Made by a program: the position numbers and the translations under genes. Below are positions 19,374 to 27,312 of a stretch of 64,000 bases of DNA, in pieces. A model generated the notes under the pieces. That model had not been told where the DNA came from. It made no database searches and worked only from the letters and a program-made list of their open reading frames with translations. Each line of letters begins with the position of its first letter. Within the stretch, counting starts at the first letter, position 1. The stretch spans positions 248,001 to 312,000 of the forward strand of contig NZ_QUMT01000004.1 of the NCBI RefSeq assembly GCF_003387155.1, in the 5' to 3' direction. This stretch comes from Roseateles depolymerans. GTDB taxonomy: Bacteria > Pseudomonadota > Gammaproteobacteria > Burkholderiales > Burkholderiaceae_C.

Positions 19374-19679
19374 CTATCGGTACAGGCGCAGGAAGCGAAA
19401 CATCTTCGGCCATTCCTCACGTGGCTTGAACGCGATCGCAACCTCCTGATGGCCAAGCGCTGATTCGGTGAGGACGACGTGGTCTTCGATCAGCTTGGCC
19501 TGCTCAAACTCCCTGGGGCTGGCCTTGCAGATCACTTTGAAAAACGGACCTGGGTTGAGCCATTGTTTGACCTCTGGCGTGTCCTGGAACTTCAAAAATG
19601 CTGCAAGAGAAGCATGGGCGACGGCGACCATGCCGAAGCCCAGGGGAATGTCGTCTCGCACGAGGATGTACATCTTCAT
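19374..19679 (-). CDS. PTH2-family peptidyl-tRNA hydrolase-like protein
   Basis: The 101-residue product reads MKMYILVRDDIPLGFGMVAV and AHASLAAFLKF, which matches the start of bacterial proteins related to PTH2 peptidyl-tRNA hydrolase (KxxLVRxDLxxGxxxxxxAHA). The end, with LTESALGHQEVAIAFKPREEWPKMFRFLRLY, is typical of a stand-alone small subfamily. Typical archaeal/eukaryotic PTH2 is about 115-120 aa with a Lys-Gln-rich active site; activity here is uncertain. The ATG at 19677-19679 is chosen over the longer frame because MKMYxLVR is the conserved start. It sits alone 174 bases from the IS right end. Confidence 0.65.
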   Translation of the reverse strand: MKMYILVRDDIPLGFGMVAVAHASLAAFLKFQDTPEVKQWLNPGPFFKVICKASPREFEQAKLIEDHVVLTESALGHQEVAIAFKPREEWPKMFRFLRLYR

Positions 19680-20130
19680 GAGCTCATTCTTTCGGATCTC
19701 CAATTCCTCGCCGCCCCGAGTGGACGGCACCGGACACGGTTCTACCCCACCGGCGTTCAGGAAACGCTTCGCTTGTCATGACCGGCCACATAGCAGGATA
19801 GGCGGAGGAGTTTGCTGCTTGAATTGCCAGCCTGTGATGTGACAGAAGATGTCAAGGCGTCGCTCACGAGTCGTAGCAACGGGTTGTGCTCACGCTCGAT
19901 TTCGTCGCCACAGTGGCTAGAAAGCCAGTGATGCGCCGTCGTTAATTGGTTGCTGAACTTCGTCGCCTGGCCTCACATCGACAGCCGCAGTGACCCGGGT
20001 TATTGGCCACCACCCAAGTTGCTCAGGTTCGACGAGGCGAGTTCACTTGATAATCGCCGCCGTTATTGAGCCGATCGTTTTGAGGGGAGCAACCTGAGAC
20101 TTCCCCGAGCGCGGCGGAGGGAGAGATGCA
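19680..20130. other. Intergenic stretch with no gene seen
   Basis: About 450 bases between two divergent small genes. No family-level coding potential, repeat or RNA gene is recognisable. It probably contains the promoters of both neighbours. Confidence 0.4.
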
Positions 20131-20445
20131 ATGAATGAAATTCGCAAAGCCGGGCTGAAGCAGCTCGTCACCGCCGGCGTGATCGCCGTGCTGATCGAGG
20201 CACTGATGCTTTGGCTCAAGGATCATGGCCGGTCCATCGTCGGGATCGGTTGGGCCATTCCAGCCGCCTTTGCGCTGACTGGGCTGATCCAGTTGGTCTC
20301 GGGGGTCCCGTTTTTGGAGCTTTCTGCTCGTTGGGACAGCTTGAAAGGCTGGCAGCGCGGCATCCTTGGAACGCTGATCGTCATCGTCGCTGTCGCGCTG
20401 ATGATGCTCGGCTTCATCGGTTTCTCCACCCTGTTCCTGAGCTGA
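20131..20445 (+). CDS. Small membrane protein of unknown function
   Basis: The 104-residue protein has three predicted membrane segments: about residues 12-28 (VTAGVIAVLIEALMLWL), 36-58 (IVGIGWAIPAAFALTGLIQL) and 78-103 (GILGTLIVIVAVALMMLGFI). The loop LELSARWDSLKGWQRG is probably cytoplasmic. GGGAGAG precedes the ATG. The family is not recognised. pyrF starts 24 bases after its stop on the same strand, so they are probably co-transcribed, although no functional link is evident. Confidence 0.7.
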   Translation: MNEIRKAGLKQLVTAGVIAVLIEALMLWLKDHGRSIVGIGWAIPAAFALTGLIQLVSGVPFLELSARWDSLKGWQRGILGTLIVIVAVALMMLGFIGFSTLFLS

Positions 20446-20469
20446 TTCCGCCTGAGGCCCCAGCACCAC

Positions 20470-21171
20470 ATGCCAATCCCAGTCATCGTCGCATTGGACT
20501 ATCCCAGCCGGGCAGACGCCTTGGCTCTTGTAGATCTGTTGGGCCCTGAATCCGCGTTCTACAAGGTCGGCCTGCAGCTTCTGACCGAAGAAGGCCCGGA
20601 GGTCGTTCGCGACCTCGTCTCGCGGGGAAAAAGCGTCTTTCTCGATCTCAAGTTGCATGAGATTCCCAACTCTGTAGCGGGTGCCGTGCGCGCTGCTGGC
20701 AAGCTCGGAGTGAGCATGGTCACGGTGCATGCCTGCGCCGGGTCGGCCGTGCTTCGTGCTGCGGTCAACGCCGCGGCGCCTTTCCCTGGCCTCAAGGTAT
20801 TGGCGCTCACCGTCATCACAAGCCTCACCGACCGCGAGCTTCCGGAAGTTGGACTTGCACCGTCGGTGCAGCAGCAGGTGGAGCGACTGGCCGCCCTTGC
20901 TGCGGAATGTGGATGTCACGGCGTCGTGGCATCAGCGAATGAAGCCGCTTATCTTTCGAGGCAGTTGCCGCAGGGCATGCTCATCGTCACGCCCGGAATC
21001 CAGCTCGCGGGTGCCGGCACCAATGACCAAGCGCGCGTCACTACGCCCGAGGTCGCTCGCCAGAATGGGGCCACACACATTGTGGTCGGCCGGTCCATCG
21101 CTCAAGCGCCAGATCCGCTGGTTGCGTTTCGCGCCGCGCGCGCCGGCATGGAGACGACGAGAGCGGGCTAA
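20470..21171 (+). CDS. pyrF: Orotidine 5'-phosphate decarboxylase, short form
   Basis: PyrF converts OMP to UMP, the last step of de novo pyrimidine synthesis. The 233 residues show the barrel start VIVALDYPS, the catalytic Lys in FYKVGLQL, the D-x-K segment LDLKLHEIPNSV, the phosphate-binding TPGIQL and the closing VVGRSI. In most members the central motif is DxKxxDIP; here the second catalytic Asp is Glu (DLKLHEIP), a substitution to check for activity. This is the short subfamily; Burkholderiales commonly carry the longer, roughly 270-aa subfamily, so this copy may be a transferred extra. It lies just before an IS end fragment. Confidence 0.9.
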   Translation: MPIPVIVALDYPSRADALALVDLLGPESAFYKVGLQLLTEEGPEVVRDLVSRGKSVFLDLKLHEIPNSVAGAVRAAGKLGVSMVTVHACAGSAVLRAAVNAAAPFPGLKVLALTVITSLTDRELPEVGLAPSVQQQVERLAALAAECGCHGVVASANEAAYLSRQLPQGMLIVTPGIQLAGAGTNDQARVTTPEVARQNGATHIVVGRSIAQAPDPLVAFRAARAGMETTRAG

Positions 21172-21200
21172 CTGTTCGGGTCTGAGCGACTGCTTTGCTA

Positions 21201-21350
21201 CCCTTTAAACCTCGCATCGCAGCTCCGATGCCCGGACGGAGCACTCCTCAAGCTCAGACGAGCCCTCGGGTTGCCCGTTGGCGCATCGCATGGAACGTGC
21301 GTGGCCCATGCTCGTGGCGGGCCTCAGTCAATGCGTTTCCACACGGCCTC
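21201..21350 (+). repeat. Orphan end fragment of an IS1182-family element
   Basis: These 150 bases are a near-identical inverted copy of 17516-17667, the end of the complete IS next to the transposase stop. The terminal repeat lies at the 21350 side and the fragment stops at 21201, just before where the transposase would begin. Differences are few, including a 2-base indel (CATTTTG against CATTG). It is a remnant of a second, truncated IS copy. Confidence 0.9.
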
Positions 21351-21433
21351 GACCCAAAGCGGAAATCGGCGCAGCCCAGATCGGCCGCCGAAAAGAAGGC
21401 GCTCAACGCCAAAACGGTAGGCTGGAGTGCCTT

Positions 21434-22011
21434 GTTAGGCTTGTTTTACAAGACGAATATCAACCTCGCGTTCCACGTATGCCCACTCTTTTGTTGCGCG
21501 GAGTTGCACCAACAATTTGTTGAATGCAGATGTATGTTCAGGCGCAAACTCGAACCAGGTTAAAAAATCAAAAGGCTCGCCGAGATCACGGGAATGATGA
21601 AGTTGCCTTGCGATTTGCGGTAGATATGCAAGCCCAATTTCGGTGTGGTGTGATTCAGCTTCAAAAATAGCCCGTCGCTCCTCTTGGGACATTGCCCACC
21701 ACTCCGGGCTTTTCTTAATGGGTATGAGCGCGGCACAACTGGAGCTTGGGCGGTTTAGCCCCTCCTGCTTTGCACGAAGCTGATTTATCTCGTGTCGCTC
21801 GGCGTAGCGCACATTGCTTGTAAAGCCTTTGAGCACCCACGTGCCATGCGGTGCTGGGCCTGAGAATTGCGTGTTGAGTACGTTTACTCTCGGTACTGTT
21901 ACGAGAGAGGTGCCGATGACTGCCTCGCAGCTCGTAACTTGCCATTGGCCATCGGTGCCGCCGATGAATGAGTAATGGTTGTTCATGCGAGGAATATCCT
22001 TAATGCCTAAC
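21434..22011 (-). mobile_element. Possible integron gene cassette carrying a Cld-family gene
   Basis: Read on the minus strand, the segment begins at GTTAGGC (complement of 22005-22011) and has an 18-base leader with AAGGA before one ORF. The stop codon TAA of that ORF lies inside GCCTAAC (complement of 21434-21440). These match the attC core sequences GTTRRRY and RYYYAAC, and a stop codon inside the attC start is common in cassettes. A full attC after the gene cannot be traced: a GTTGAGC occurs only about 40 bases on, and the orphan IS end follows. No integrase is in the window. Confidence 0.45.
21435..21986 (-). CDS. Chlorite-dismutase-family protein
   Basis: The 183-residue protein has a C-terminal half (about 85-183) like chlorite dismutase/HemQ-family proteins: PEWWAMSQEERRAIFEAESH, IGLAYLPQIARQLHHSRDLG, EPFDFLTWFEFAPEH and EWAYVEREVDIRL. 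The His in the HH pair is the likely heme ligand by analogy. The N-terminal part (MNNHYSFIGGTDGQWQV) is less conserved. It lacks a signal peptide, so it is probably a cytoplasmic heme protein rather than a periplasmic chlorite dismutase; its reaction is not known. It fills a cassette-like segment with its stop codon inside the putative recombination core site. Confidence 0.75.
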   Translation of the reverse strand: MNNHYSFIGGTDGQWQVTSCEAVIGTSLVTVPRVNVLNTQFSGPAPHGTWVLKGFTSNVRYAERHEINQLRAKQEGLNRPSSSCAALIPIKKSPEWWAMSQEERRAIFEAESHHTEIGLAYLPQIARQLHHSRDLGEPFDFLTWFEFAPEHTSAFNKLLVQLRATKEWAYVEREVDIRLVKQA

Positions 22012-22148
22012 TCGTTATCGCCAGTCTGCGTAATGTAGGCCTTTGTAGGCCTGTGCCGCGCAATACGTGCGCCTGTGGCAAGAGCCAGCGATGCGCCGTC
22101 GCTGGTCCCGGCACTGCACCGTCGAATGCGATGAACAGACCGCAGACC

Positions 22149-22823
22149 TCAGATCAAGTCCGCGTCGCGTGCATGCGCTACAGCTTCAAGCACCATCTTT
22201 GGCTCAGCGCGCTCTCGATAATCCGCCTCGATATGAGCGAAGACCACGCGGCCGTCTCGGTCGATCACGTAAGTCGCGGGCACCGGCAGCTCCCAACGGC
22301 CATTGCCGTTGAGCACGGGCAGGTCGTTGCCGACGCGGCTATACAGGTCAATCAGTTGGGGCGGCAATTCGAAGGTCAGGCCGAAGCCTTCGGACGCTTG
22401 CAACGCAGAATCGCTCAGAACCGGGTAGGCCAGGTCGTTCTTCTGTGCCGTCGACAACGAGTGGTCCGGCGTCTGCGGGGACACGGCGACCAGTTGTCCC
22501 CCCATCTGCTTCAACGATGGCAGATGCTCATTCCAGGCTCGAAGTTCCAGGTTGCAGTACGGGCACCACCCACCCCTGTAGAAGATCAGCACCAGGGAAC
22601 CGCGACGCCACAGATCAGAGAGTCGAACCGGGCGGTTCATGGCGTCCGGCAAGGTCACGTCCGGCGCGCGGGCTCCCACCTGCATCGCGCGAGCCTCAAT
22701 GCCGCTGCTACGCAGGTCAGCGGTTGCGGCCTCCATCATCGCCACGCGTTCTGGCGCCACTCGCTGCTTGAAACCGGCCTTGTAGTCGGCCAGTTGATCG
22801 GCCAATGTCTTGTGCTTTTCCAT
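22149..22823 (-). CDS. AhpC/TSA-type peroxiredoxin-like protein
   Basis: The 224-residue cytoplasmic protein has a thioredoxin fold. Its N-terminal helices (MEKHKTLADQLADYKAGFKQ) are followed by GARAPDVTLPDAMNRPVRLS and the redox motif YRGGWCPYCNLELRAW. The peroxiredoxin-like subfamily with GGWCPYC reduces peroxides or acts as a thiol oxidoreductase. The VSPQTPDHSLSTAQKNDL and VPATYVIDRDGRVVFAHIEADY segments agree. The ATG at 22821-22823 is chosen because the longer frame upstream overlaps the transporter gene. It lies 32 bases after that transporter on the same strand, so the two are probably co-transcribed. Confidence 0.9.
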   Translation of the reverse strand: MEKHKTLADQLADYKAGFKQRVAPERVAMMEAATADLRSSGIEARAMQVGARAPDVTLPDAMNRPVRLSDLWRRGSLVLIFYRGGWCPYCNLELRAWNEHLPSLKQMGGQLVAVSPQTPDHSLSTAQKNDLAYPVLSDSALQASEGFGLTFELPPQLIDLYSRVGNDLPVLNGNGRWELPVPATYVIDRDGRVVFAHIEADYRERAEPKMVLEAVAHARDADLI

Positions 22824-22855
22824 GGAAATGATCCGGAGGTTGAAATAGAAGCGAC

Positions 22856-23809
22856 TCAGTGCCTTGCCGGCGACGTGACCGCCAGGATCAAGCCGCTCAT
22901 CGCCACGAGGAGCCCGATCGCCTCGGCGGCGAGGGGAACGTGGCCGAGCACTGGCCAGGCCAGCAATGCCGCCAATCCGGGAGCCAGCGCGGGAAACACG
23001 GCGGCGCGCGCCGATCCCAGCATCGCGACGGCCTTGGCGTAGGTGAACAGCGTCCCGGTGCCAGCAATCACACCTTGCACGAGTACTTCGGCCCAGAACA
23101 CCAGCGGTGCCGCTTGGGTCAAGCGTGAGGGTCCGACAAGCAGTAGATACGCTGGCACATACGTGAGCAGGGCCGAGAGCGAGACGACGGCGGTGGCGAG
23201 CAGAGGGTCCAGCCGATGCTTTCGCAGCACGATGCCGAATCCCGCCCACAAGGTGCCTGCAGTCAGGAACATCGCATCGCCCACCGCTGTTCGGGCCGTG
23301 AAGCTCCTGGCATCCACGCCCGACAGCAGTAGCAAGCCGGCAAGCACGATGACGATGCCCGCCACCTTGCGCGCGCTCAGGGGCTCGCCCAGCATGACTG
23401 CTCCCAGCACCAGGCCCATCACGCTCATGGCCGTGAAGGGAAACACGGCGGCGTGGCTTGCCGGCGCGAATTGCAAGGCACCGAACATCAGCAAGCCGAA
23501 CGGCGCCCCCGCCAGGAGCGCGACCAGGATCCAGGCACGCCAGCGGGCGAGGAAGCCTGCCGCGTCGCGTCGCCACGCGAAGAGCAGCACGGGCAGCGTC
23601 AATATCCCCGCGACGCCAAAGCGCAGCACGGTGAGATCCGGCGACAGCAGCCCGTGGGTGATACCCCAGCGCGCGAACACCGTGTACAAGGCGCCGATCC
23701 CTGCGGCCAGTAGGCCCATGGCCGTGCCGACGACGAGCCGGAAATGGCCAGCGCGGGGGGTGTGCATGCTCGACGCCTGGTGTTCCATGAGCGGGCTCAA
23801 AACGATCAC
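22856..23809 (-). CDS. EamA/DMT-family transporter
   Basis: The 317-residue inner-membrane protein contains two EamA repeats with about ten membrane helices, for example VVGTAMGLLAAGIGALYTVF, the conserved ending of the first repeat GEPLSARKVAGIVIVLAGLLL, and that of the second, LAAEAIGLLVAMSGLILAV. Members export metabolites or amino acids; the substrate is unknown. The GTG start at 23807-23809 overlaps the stop of the upstream gene (GTGA), which suggests translational coupling; an ATG at 23788 or 23767 is also possible. It lies between the carboxymuconolactone-decarboxylase remnant and the peroxiredoxin gene. Confidence 0.88.
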   Translation of the reverse strand: MIVLSPLMEHQASSMHTPRAGHFRLVVGTAMGLLAAGIGALYTVFARWGITHGLLSPDLTVLRFGVAGILTLPVLLFAWRRDAAGFLARWRAWILVALLAGAPFGLLMFGALQFAPASHAAVFPFTAMSVMGLVLGAVMLGEPLSARKVAGIVIVLAGLLLLSGVDARSFTARTAVGDAMFLTAGTLWAGFGIVLRKHRLDPLLATAVVSLSALLTYVPAYLLLVGPSRLTQAAPLVFWAEVLVQGVIAGTGTLFTYAKAVAMLGSARAAVFPALAPGLAALLAWPVLGHVPLAAEAIGLLVAMSGLILAVTSPARH

Positions 23810-24060
23810 GCCGGCAGTGCGGGAGCGGCAGGAAAGTCCACCGGTACCCGTGTCGTGCCATGCAGGTAATTGGTGACCGTCTTGTCCCCGATTACGACGA
23901 TGGCATCGACCAGGTTCTCGGACGTCCAGCCGGCCGCGAAGAAAGCCCGCACCAGGGACGGATCGGCATGGCCACGGTCGCTCGCGACGTGCTTGACCAA
24001 CTTGGCCAGCACGTCGGGCGAGACTTGATCGCGCGAGGGCACGTTGAGAAGCGTGTTCAT
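23806..24060 (-). pseudogene. Internally deleted carboxymuconolactone decarboxylase/AhpD-like protein (84 aa)
   Basis: The first 25 residues (MNTLLNVPSRDQVSPDVLAK) look like the N-terminus of peroxidase-related CMD-family proteins. Residues 30-84 (LVRAFFAAGWTSENLVDAIV, then DKTVTNYLHGTTRVPVDFPA) look like their C-terminus. The middle, which carries the catalytic CxxC and His in the family (full length about 180), is missing while the frame stays open. It may be a decayed but expressed gene, as the following transporter overlaps it by a GTGA. AGGAG precedes the ATG. Confidence 0.6.
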
Positions 24061-24098
24061 GAGGAGTTCCTCTGTGGATGAAGCGTGGCGGGGATCAT

Positions 24099-24932
24099 TT
24101 ACTTCGAGGCGTTAAACGACTTGACCAGGGCCGAGGCGCTGGCGCCTTCGAGGCTCAGGCCGTAGCCGGTCTGCTGGACCAACGCCAGCTTCAGCGGCTG
24201 CACGAAGTGGATGCGGGTGTTGCGCAGCGTGACTTCAGGCTTCTTGAGATAGTCGGCCGCGATTTCGTAGGCTCGGCTCGTGGCGCGCCCGTCCGGCACG
24301 ACCTCGGTCACGGCGCCCCACTCCTTCGCCGTTGCGGCCGACAGAGGCTTGGGGGCGAGCAACATGGCCTCGGCGCGGGTCGGCCCGACTCGGTACGACC
24401 AAGTCGTGAAGATGCCATCGCCTGGCACGATGCCGCCAGCGAAGTGCGGCGCGTCATGGAACGTAGCGCCGTTGCCCGCCACGATCACGTTGGCCAGCAG
24501 GCAGTACTCGGTGTGCACCCAGGCCTTGCCTTCGACGGCGCAGATCATCGGCACGCGGATGTTGGCGATGTTCTCGACGATCTGCGTGCCTTCGTCGTGC
24601 ACCTTGGACCAAACATCAGGATCGGCCACATTGCCAAAGGACGCGAAGTCGATGTCGCCCATCCATTGACCGCCCGCGCCGGTGAGGATCACGACTTTGT
24701 TGCCGCGGTCACGGCCGATGTCGTAGAAGGCGTCGACGAACTGTTCGTGCTCGCGTGCCGAGAACTTGATCGGGCCACCCTTGGTGTTCATCTCGACCAG
24801 CAGGACGCCGGCGCCATTGCGAGACATGCGCATGCCGTCGTACTTGGTGAAGTAGCCGGGGTCGGCGGCATGCGCTGCACCGAAGGCGATGGCTGCGGTG
24901 GCGGCAACGAGGATCGTGCGAAGGAATTTCAT
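24099..24932 (-). CDS. Exported crotonase-fold (enoyl-CoA hydratase/isomerase-like) protein
   Basis: The 277-residue precursor starts MKFLRTILVAATAAIAFGAA, a clear Sec signal peptide with cleavage probably after AHA. The mature part has crotonase-fold features: VLLVEMNTKGGPIKFSAREH, VVILTGAGGQWMGDIDFASF, IRVPMICAVEGKAW and LLAPKPLSAATAKEWGAVTE. Crotonases normally act on CoA thioesters in the cytoplasm, so an exported member probably acts on a different substrate. The start at 24930-24932 is chosen because the signal peptide begins there. It lies upstream of the remnant-transporter-peroxiredoxin group on the same strand, with 38 bases to the next gene. Confidence 0.8.
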   Translation of the reverse strand: MKFLRTILVAATAAIAFGAAHAADPGYFTKYDGMRMSRNGAGVLLVEMNTKGGPIKFSAREHEQFVDAFYDIGRDRGNKVVILTGAGGQWMGDIDFASFGNVADPDVWSKVHDEGTQIVENIANIRVPMICAVEGKAWVHTEYCLLANVIVAGNGATFHDAPHFAGGIVPGDGIFTTWSYRVGPTRAEAMLLAPKPLSAATAKEWGAVTEVVPDGRATSRAYEIAADYLKKPEVTLRNTRIHFVQPLKLALVQQTGYGLSLEGASASALVKSFNASK

Positions 24933-24970
24933 GAATGTTCTTTGAGGAAGTTGAGAGAGGACGGTGGGTG

Positions 24971-25090
24971 TCATTGGGCGGTGAAGCCGCCGTCGACGTT
25001 GGCGCACTGGGCCATCAGGACGAAGGTCTTGAAGCGTTCATCGATAGCTCCTGGCAAGAAGTCGGTTGCGATCAGCGAACTGTGATTCAT
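24971..25090 (-). pseudogene. Short remnant ending like a short-chain dehydrogenase
   Basis: A 39-codon ORF from the ATG at 25088-25090 starts MNHSSLIATDFLPGAI and ends ANVDGGFTAQ followed by TGA. The ending matches the common C-terminus of SDR proteins (xNVDGGFTAQ), while the rest of an SDR is absent. It lies between the exported crotonase-fold gene and the divergent LysR regulator, where the regulator's original target may have been. Confidence 0.4.
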
Positions 25091-25159
25091 GACCAACGAC
25101 GGCGCTAGACGGCGTTTTGTCCTAACATCAAGTCCAACGAGGAATGAATGGGGGCGAAG

Positions 25160-26077
25160 ATGGACCGACTGGCAGCGATGCAGGCCTTCGTACGGGTGGT
25201 CGAAAGCGGCAGCTTCTCAGCGGTCGCCCGTGAGACCCAGACGACACAGAGTGGAGTGAGCAAGCAGATTGCTGCGCTGGAGCGCACGCTGGGCGCGCGC
25301 CTGCTCAATCGATCGACGCGTTCACTGGCGCTGACCGAGGAAGGTGAGCGCTACTTCGAGCAGGCCCGGCGCCTGGTGGCTGAGATTGCCGAGGCCGAAA
25401 ATTCCCTGCGGAAAGGCGAACAGCAGCTCACAGGCTTGCTGCGCGTGGCGGCCTCCGTCGGCTTCGGCCGCTTGAAGCTGCTACCGCAGGTGCAGAGCTT
25501 TCTCGCCCTTCACCCACACGTGAAGATCGATTTGAGACTGAACGACGGCTTCATCGACCTCGTCGAGCAAGGTGTCGACGTGGCGGTGCGCATCGGCGAG
25601 TTGGCCGACAGTACGCTGGTGGCGCGCCGAATCGGTACGACCCATCGCACCTTGATCGCCAGCCGGAAGTACCTGCGCTCGCTGCCCAGCGGTCTGAAGG
25701 CGCCGCGAGTGCCGGAGGACCTTCAGCGCCACAACTGCCTCGTCTACACCGAGCTGGCGACACAGAACGCCTGGACCTTCACCGCCGGCGTGGGGGCACC
25801 AGTGGCGGTCGGCACGCAGGTGACGATCCGGGCACAGGGCAACCTGCAGACCAACAGCAGCGAGGTGGTGCGCGCTGCGGTCCTGTCGGGGATGGGGATA
25901 GGGTTCGCGCCCACTTGGCTGTTTGAAGACGAGATGTCGCAAGGCGATCTGCAGGTGCTGCTGCCGGATTGGCCCGCGCCCTCCATGCCGGTGCACCTGG
26001 TCAGTCCTAGCCAACGCCGGAATTCAGCAAAGGTTCGGGCTTTCGCAGAGCATCTGGCAGCGGCGTCAGAGTCGTAG
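25160..26077 (+). CDS. LysR-family transcriptional regulator
   Basis: The 305-residue protein begins MDRLAAMQAFVRVVESGSFS with the helix-turn-helix continuing AVARETQTTQSGVSKQIAAL. The effector-binding domain follows (LLRVAASVGFGRLKLLPQVQ, then GVDVAVRIGELADSTLVARR). The subgroup with MDRLxAMxxFVRVVESGSFS commonly represses or activates a divergent oxidoreductase or exporter gene. An in-frame start 12 bases upstream is possible. It diverges from the SDR remnant and the exported crotonase-fold/transporter/peroxiredoxin series, its likely targets. Confidence 0.93.
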   Translation: MDRLAAMQAFVRVVESGSFSAVARETQTTQSGVSKQIAALERTLGARLLNRSTRSLALTEEGERYFEQARRLVAEIAEAENSLRKGEQQLTGLLRVAASVGFGRLKLLPQVQSFLALHPHVKIDLRLNDGFIDLVEQGVDVAVRIGELADSTLVARRIGTTHRTLIASRKYLRSLPSGLKAPRVPEDLQRHNCLVYTELATQNAWTFTAGVGAPVAVGTQVTIRAQGNLQTNSSEVVRAAVLSGMGIGFAPTWLFEDEMSQGDLQVLLPDWPAPSMPVHLVSPSQRRNSAKVRAFAEHLAAASES

Positions 26078-26307
26078 CGGCGCACATGCTCGCCAGAGCT
26101 CCGTGCATTTCCCGAGATCCACGGCCGGGCCGCTCAACCTGCAGAAGTCGGTCGTTCTGGCCTACCTCCGAGCCGAAAGCCGACGACGGACATCAAGCAC
26201 GATTCAGCGTCCTGACGACCAGCTCCGCCTGCCACAGGCCCATGGTAGTCCATGGGGGCAAAGCTCACTTCAACTGGGTTCGCTTCCGCTGCGATGCTGC
26301 CGCGGCT

Positions 26308-27240
26308 TCAGCCTGTGAGCGGAAGTGGGTGGTTGGGCGACTGACGCGCAAAGCGCAGTGCAATCAATTGCGAACCCAGTCCGCTCCCGATGAAGACGGC
26401 GCGGCGATTGGAGGATAGCTGGCCAAGCCAGTCGAAGACTCCACCATCGGCCAGCGGAAGCTCTCCCCCGTCGGGCGCCGGTACCCATATGCGATAACGA
26501 AGTCCGCCGCAGTAATAAGGATGCTCCAGAGGCTGCACGTCGGCGCAAAGGATGTCGGCAATCCGGGCCCCGAGTTGCCGCTTCTCTGCCGACACGAGGA
26601 CCTCCACGCGAGGCCGGTGCAGTGAGTACCCCAACTGTTCGAGCCGACTCAAACCCGCAAGCATCGTGCGCACATGCAGCGCGACTGCCTCGACGGTGAA
26701 CGCGTGGTCCTTGCGTTCAAGGCCCCCGCTCCCAAGCGCGAACAGACGAAAGTGTTGGGCGTATCCCGGCTGCTTTGGAAACGGTTGGGTTCGCAGGACG
26801 CGGTGGCTTGTGGCGAGGTGAACATCAATTGCCGAAGAGGCCCGCATTCGCAGCGAACACTCCAACGCGAGAACATTCGTCGGGTCCGATACGACCTCGG
26901 TCGACCGCAACGCTGACAGCACCCGGTTCTGATGGGAGGGGCCCACCACCGAACAGGCCCCTAAGGGAGCCACCGGTGACAGTTCAACCGCCTCGAAGCG
27001 CTCGGCGGCCGCGAGCAATTGCGCGTCGATGGCCAGCATTGCACGGAGGTCAATCGCCGACGGTGCGCAAAAGCGGTCGCGACCATACTGATCGACCAGG
27101 TCGCTCGCGCATCGCGCCGCGGCTCGTGCGTGCATCACTTCAAGCAGCAGCGATTGAAGAGCAGAGCCCGTCAAACCGTCTGCCAGCTGACGAAAGGCCG
27201 CCTCACCCACCGAATCGACTATCCACGCGCGATCTGTCAT
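26308..27240 (-). CDS. Unknown 310-aa protein
   Basis: I do not recognise the family. The protein is soluble and mixed alpha/beta, with no signal peptide. Visible segments include PLGACSVVGPSHQNRVLSAL, TEVVSDPTNVLALECSLRMR and SHRVLRTQPF, whose spacing of conserved-looking Arg and aromatic residues loosely recalls class II aminoacyl-tRNA synthetase-like folds; this is speculative. The C-terminus ends with FIGSGLGSQLIALRFARQSP. Starts at 27252 or 27240 are both ATG and in frame. It stands alone, divergent from the 227-aa gene with about 70 bases between. Confidence 0.65.
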   Translation of the reverse strand: MTDRAWIVDSVGEAAFRQLADGLTGSALQSLLLEVMHARAAARCASDLVDQYGRDRFCAPSAIDLRAMLAIDAQLLAAAERFEAVELSPVAPLGACSVVGPSHQNRVLSALRSTEVVSDPTNVLALECSLRMRASSAIDVHLATSHRVLRTQPFPKQPGYAQHFRLFALGSGGLERKDHAFTVEAVALHVRTMLAGLSRLEQLGYSLHRPRVEVLVSAEKRQLGARIADILCADVQPLEHPYYCGGLRYRIWVPAPDGGELPLADGGVFDWLGQLSSNRRAVFIGSGLGSQLIALRFARQSPNHPLPLTG

Positions 27241-27312
27241 CCGGAAAATCATACAGTTGGCCCGAGCCGCTTCTCGCGCTTCAGCTAACCAACCTGTGAT
27301 GACCTCGAGACC

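Noticed and set aside
22149-23861. 570-codon frame joining the peroxiredoxin to upstream sequence
   Set aside because: The part upstream of 22823 is an alternative frame of the DMT transporter gene; the peroxiredoxin has its own ATG. Not a fusion.
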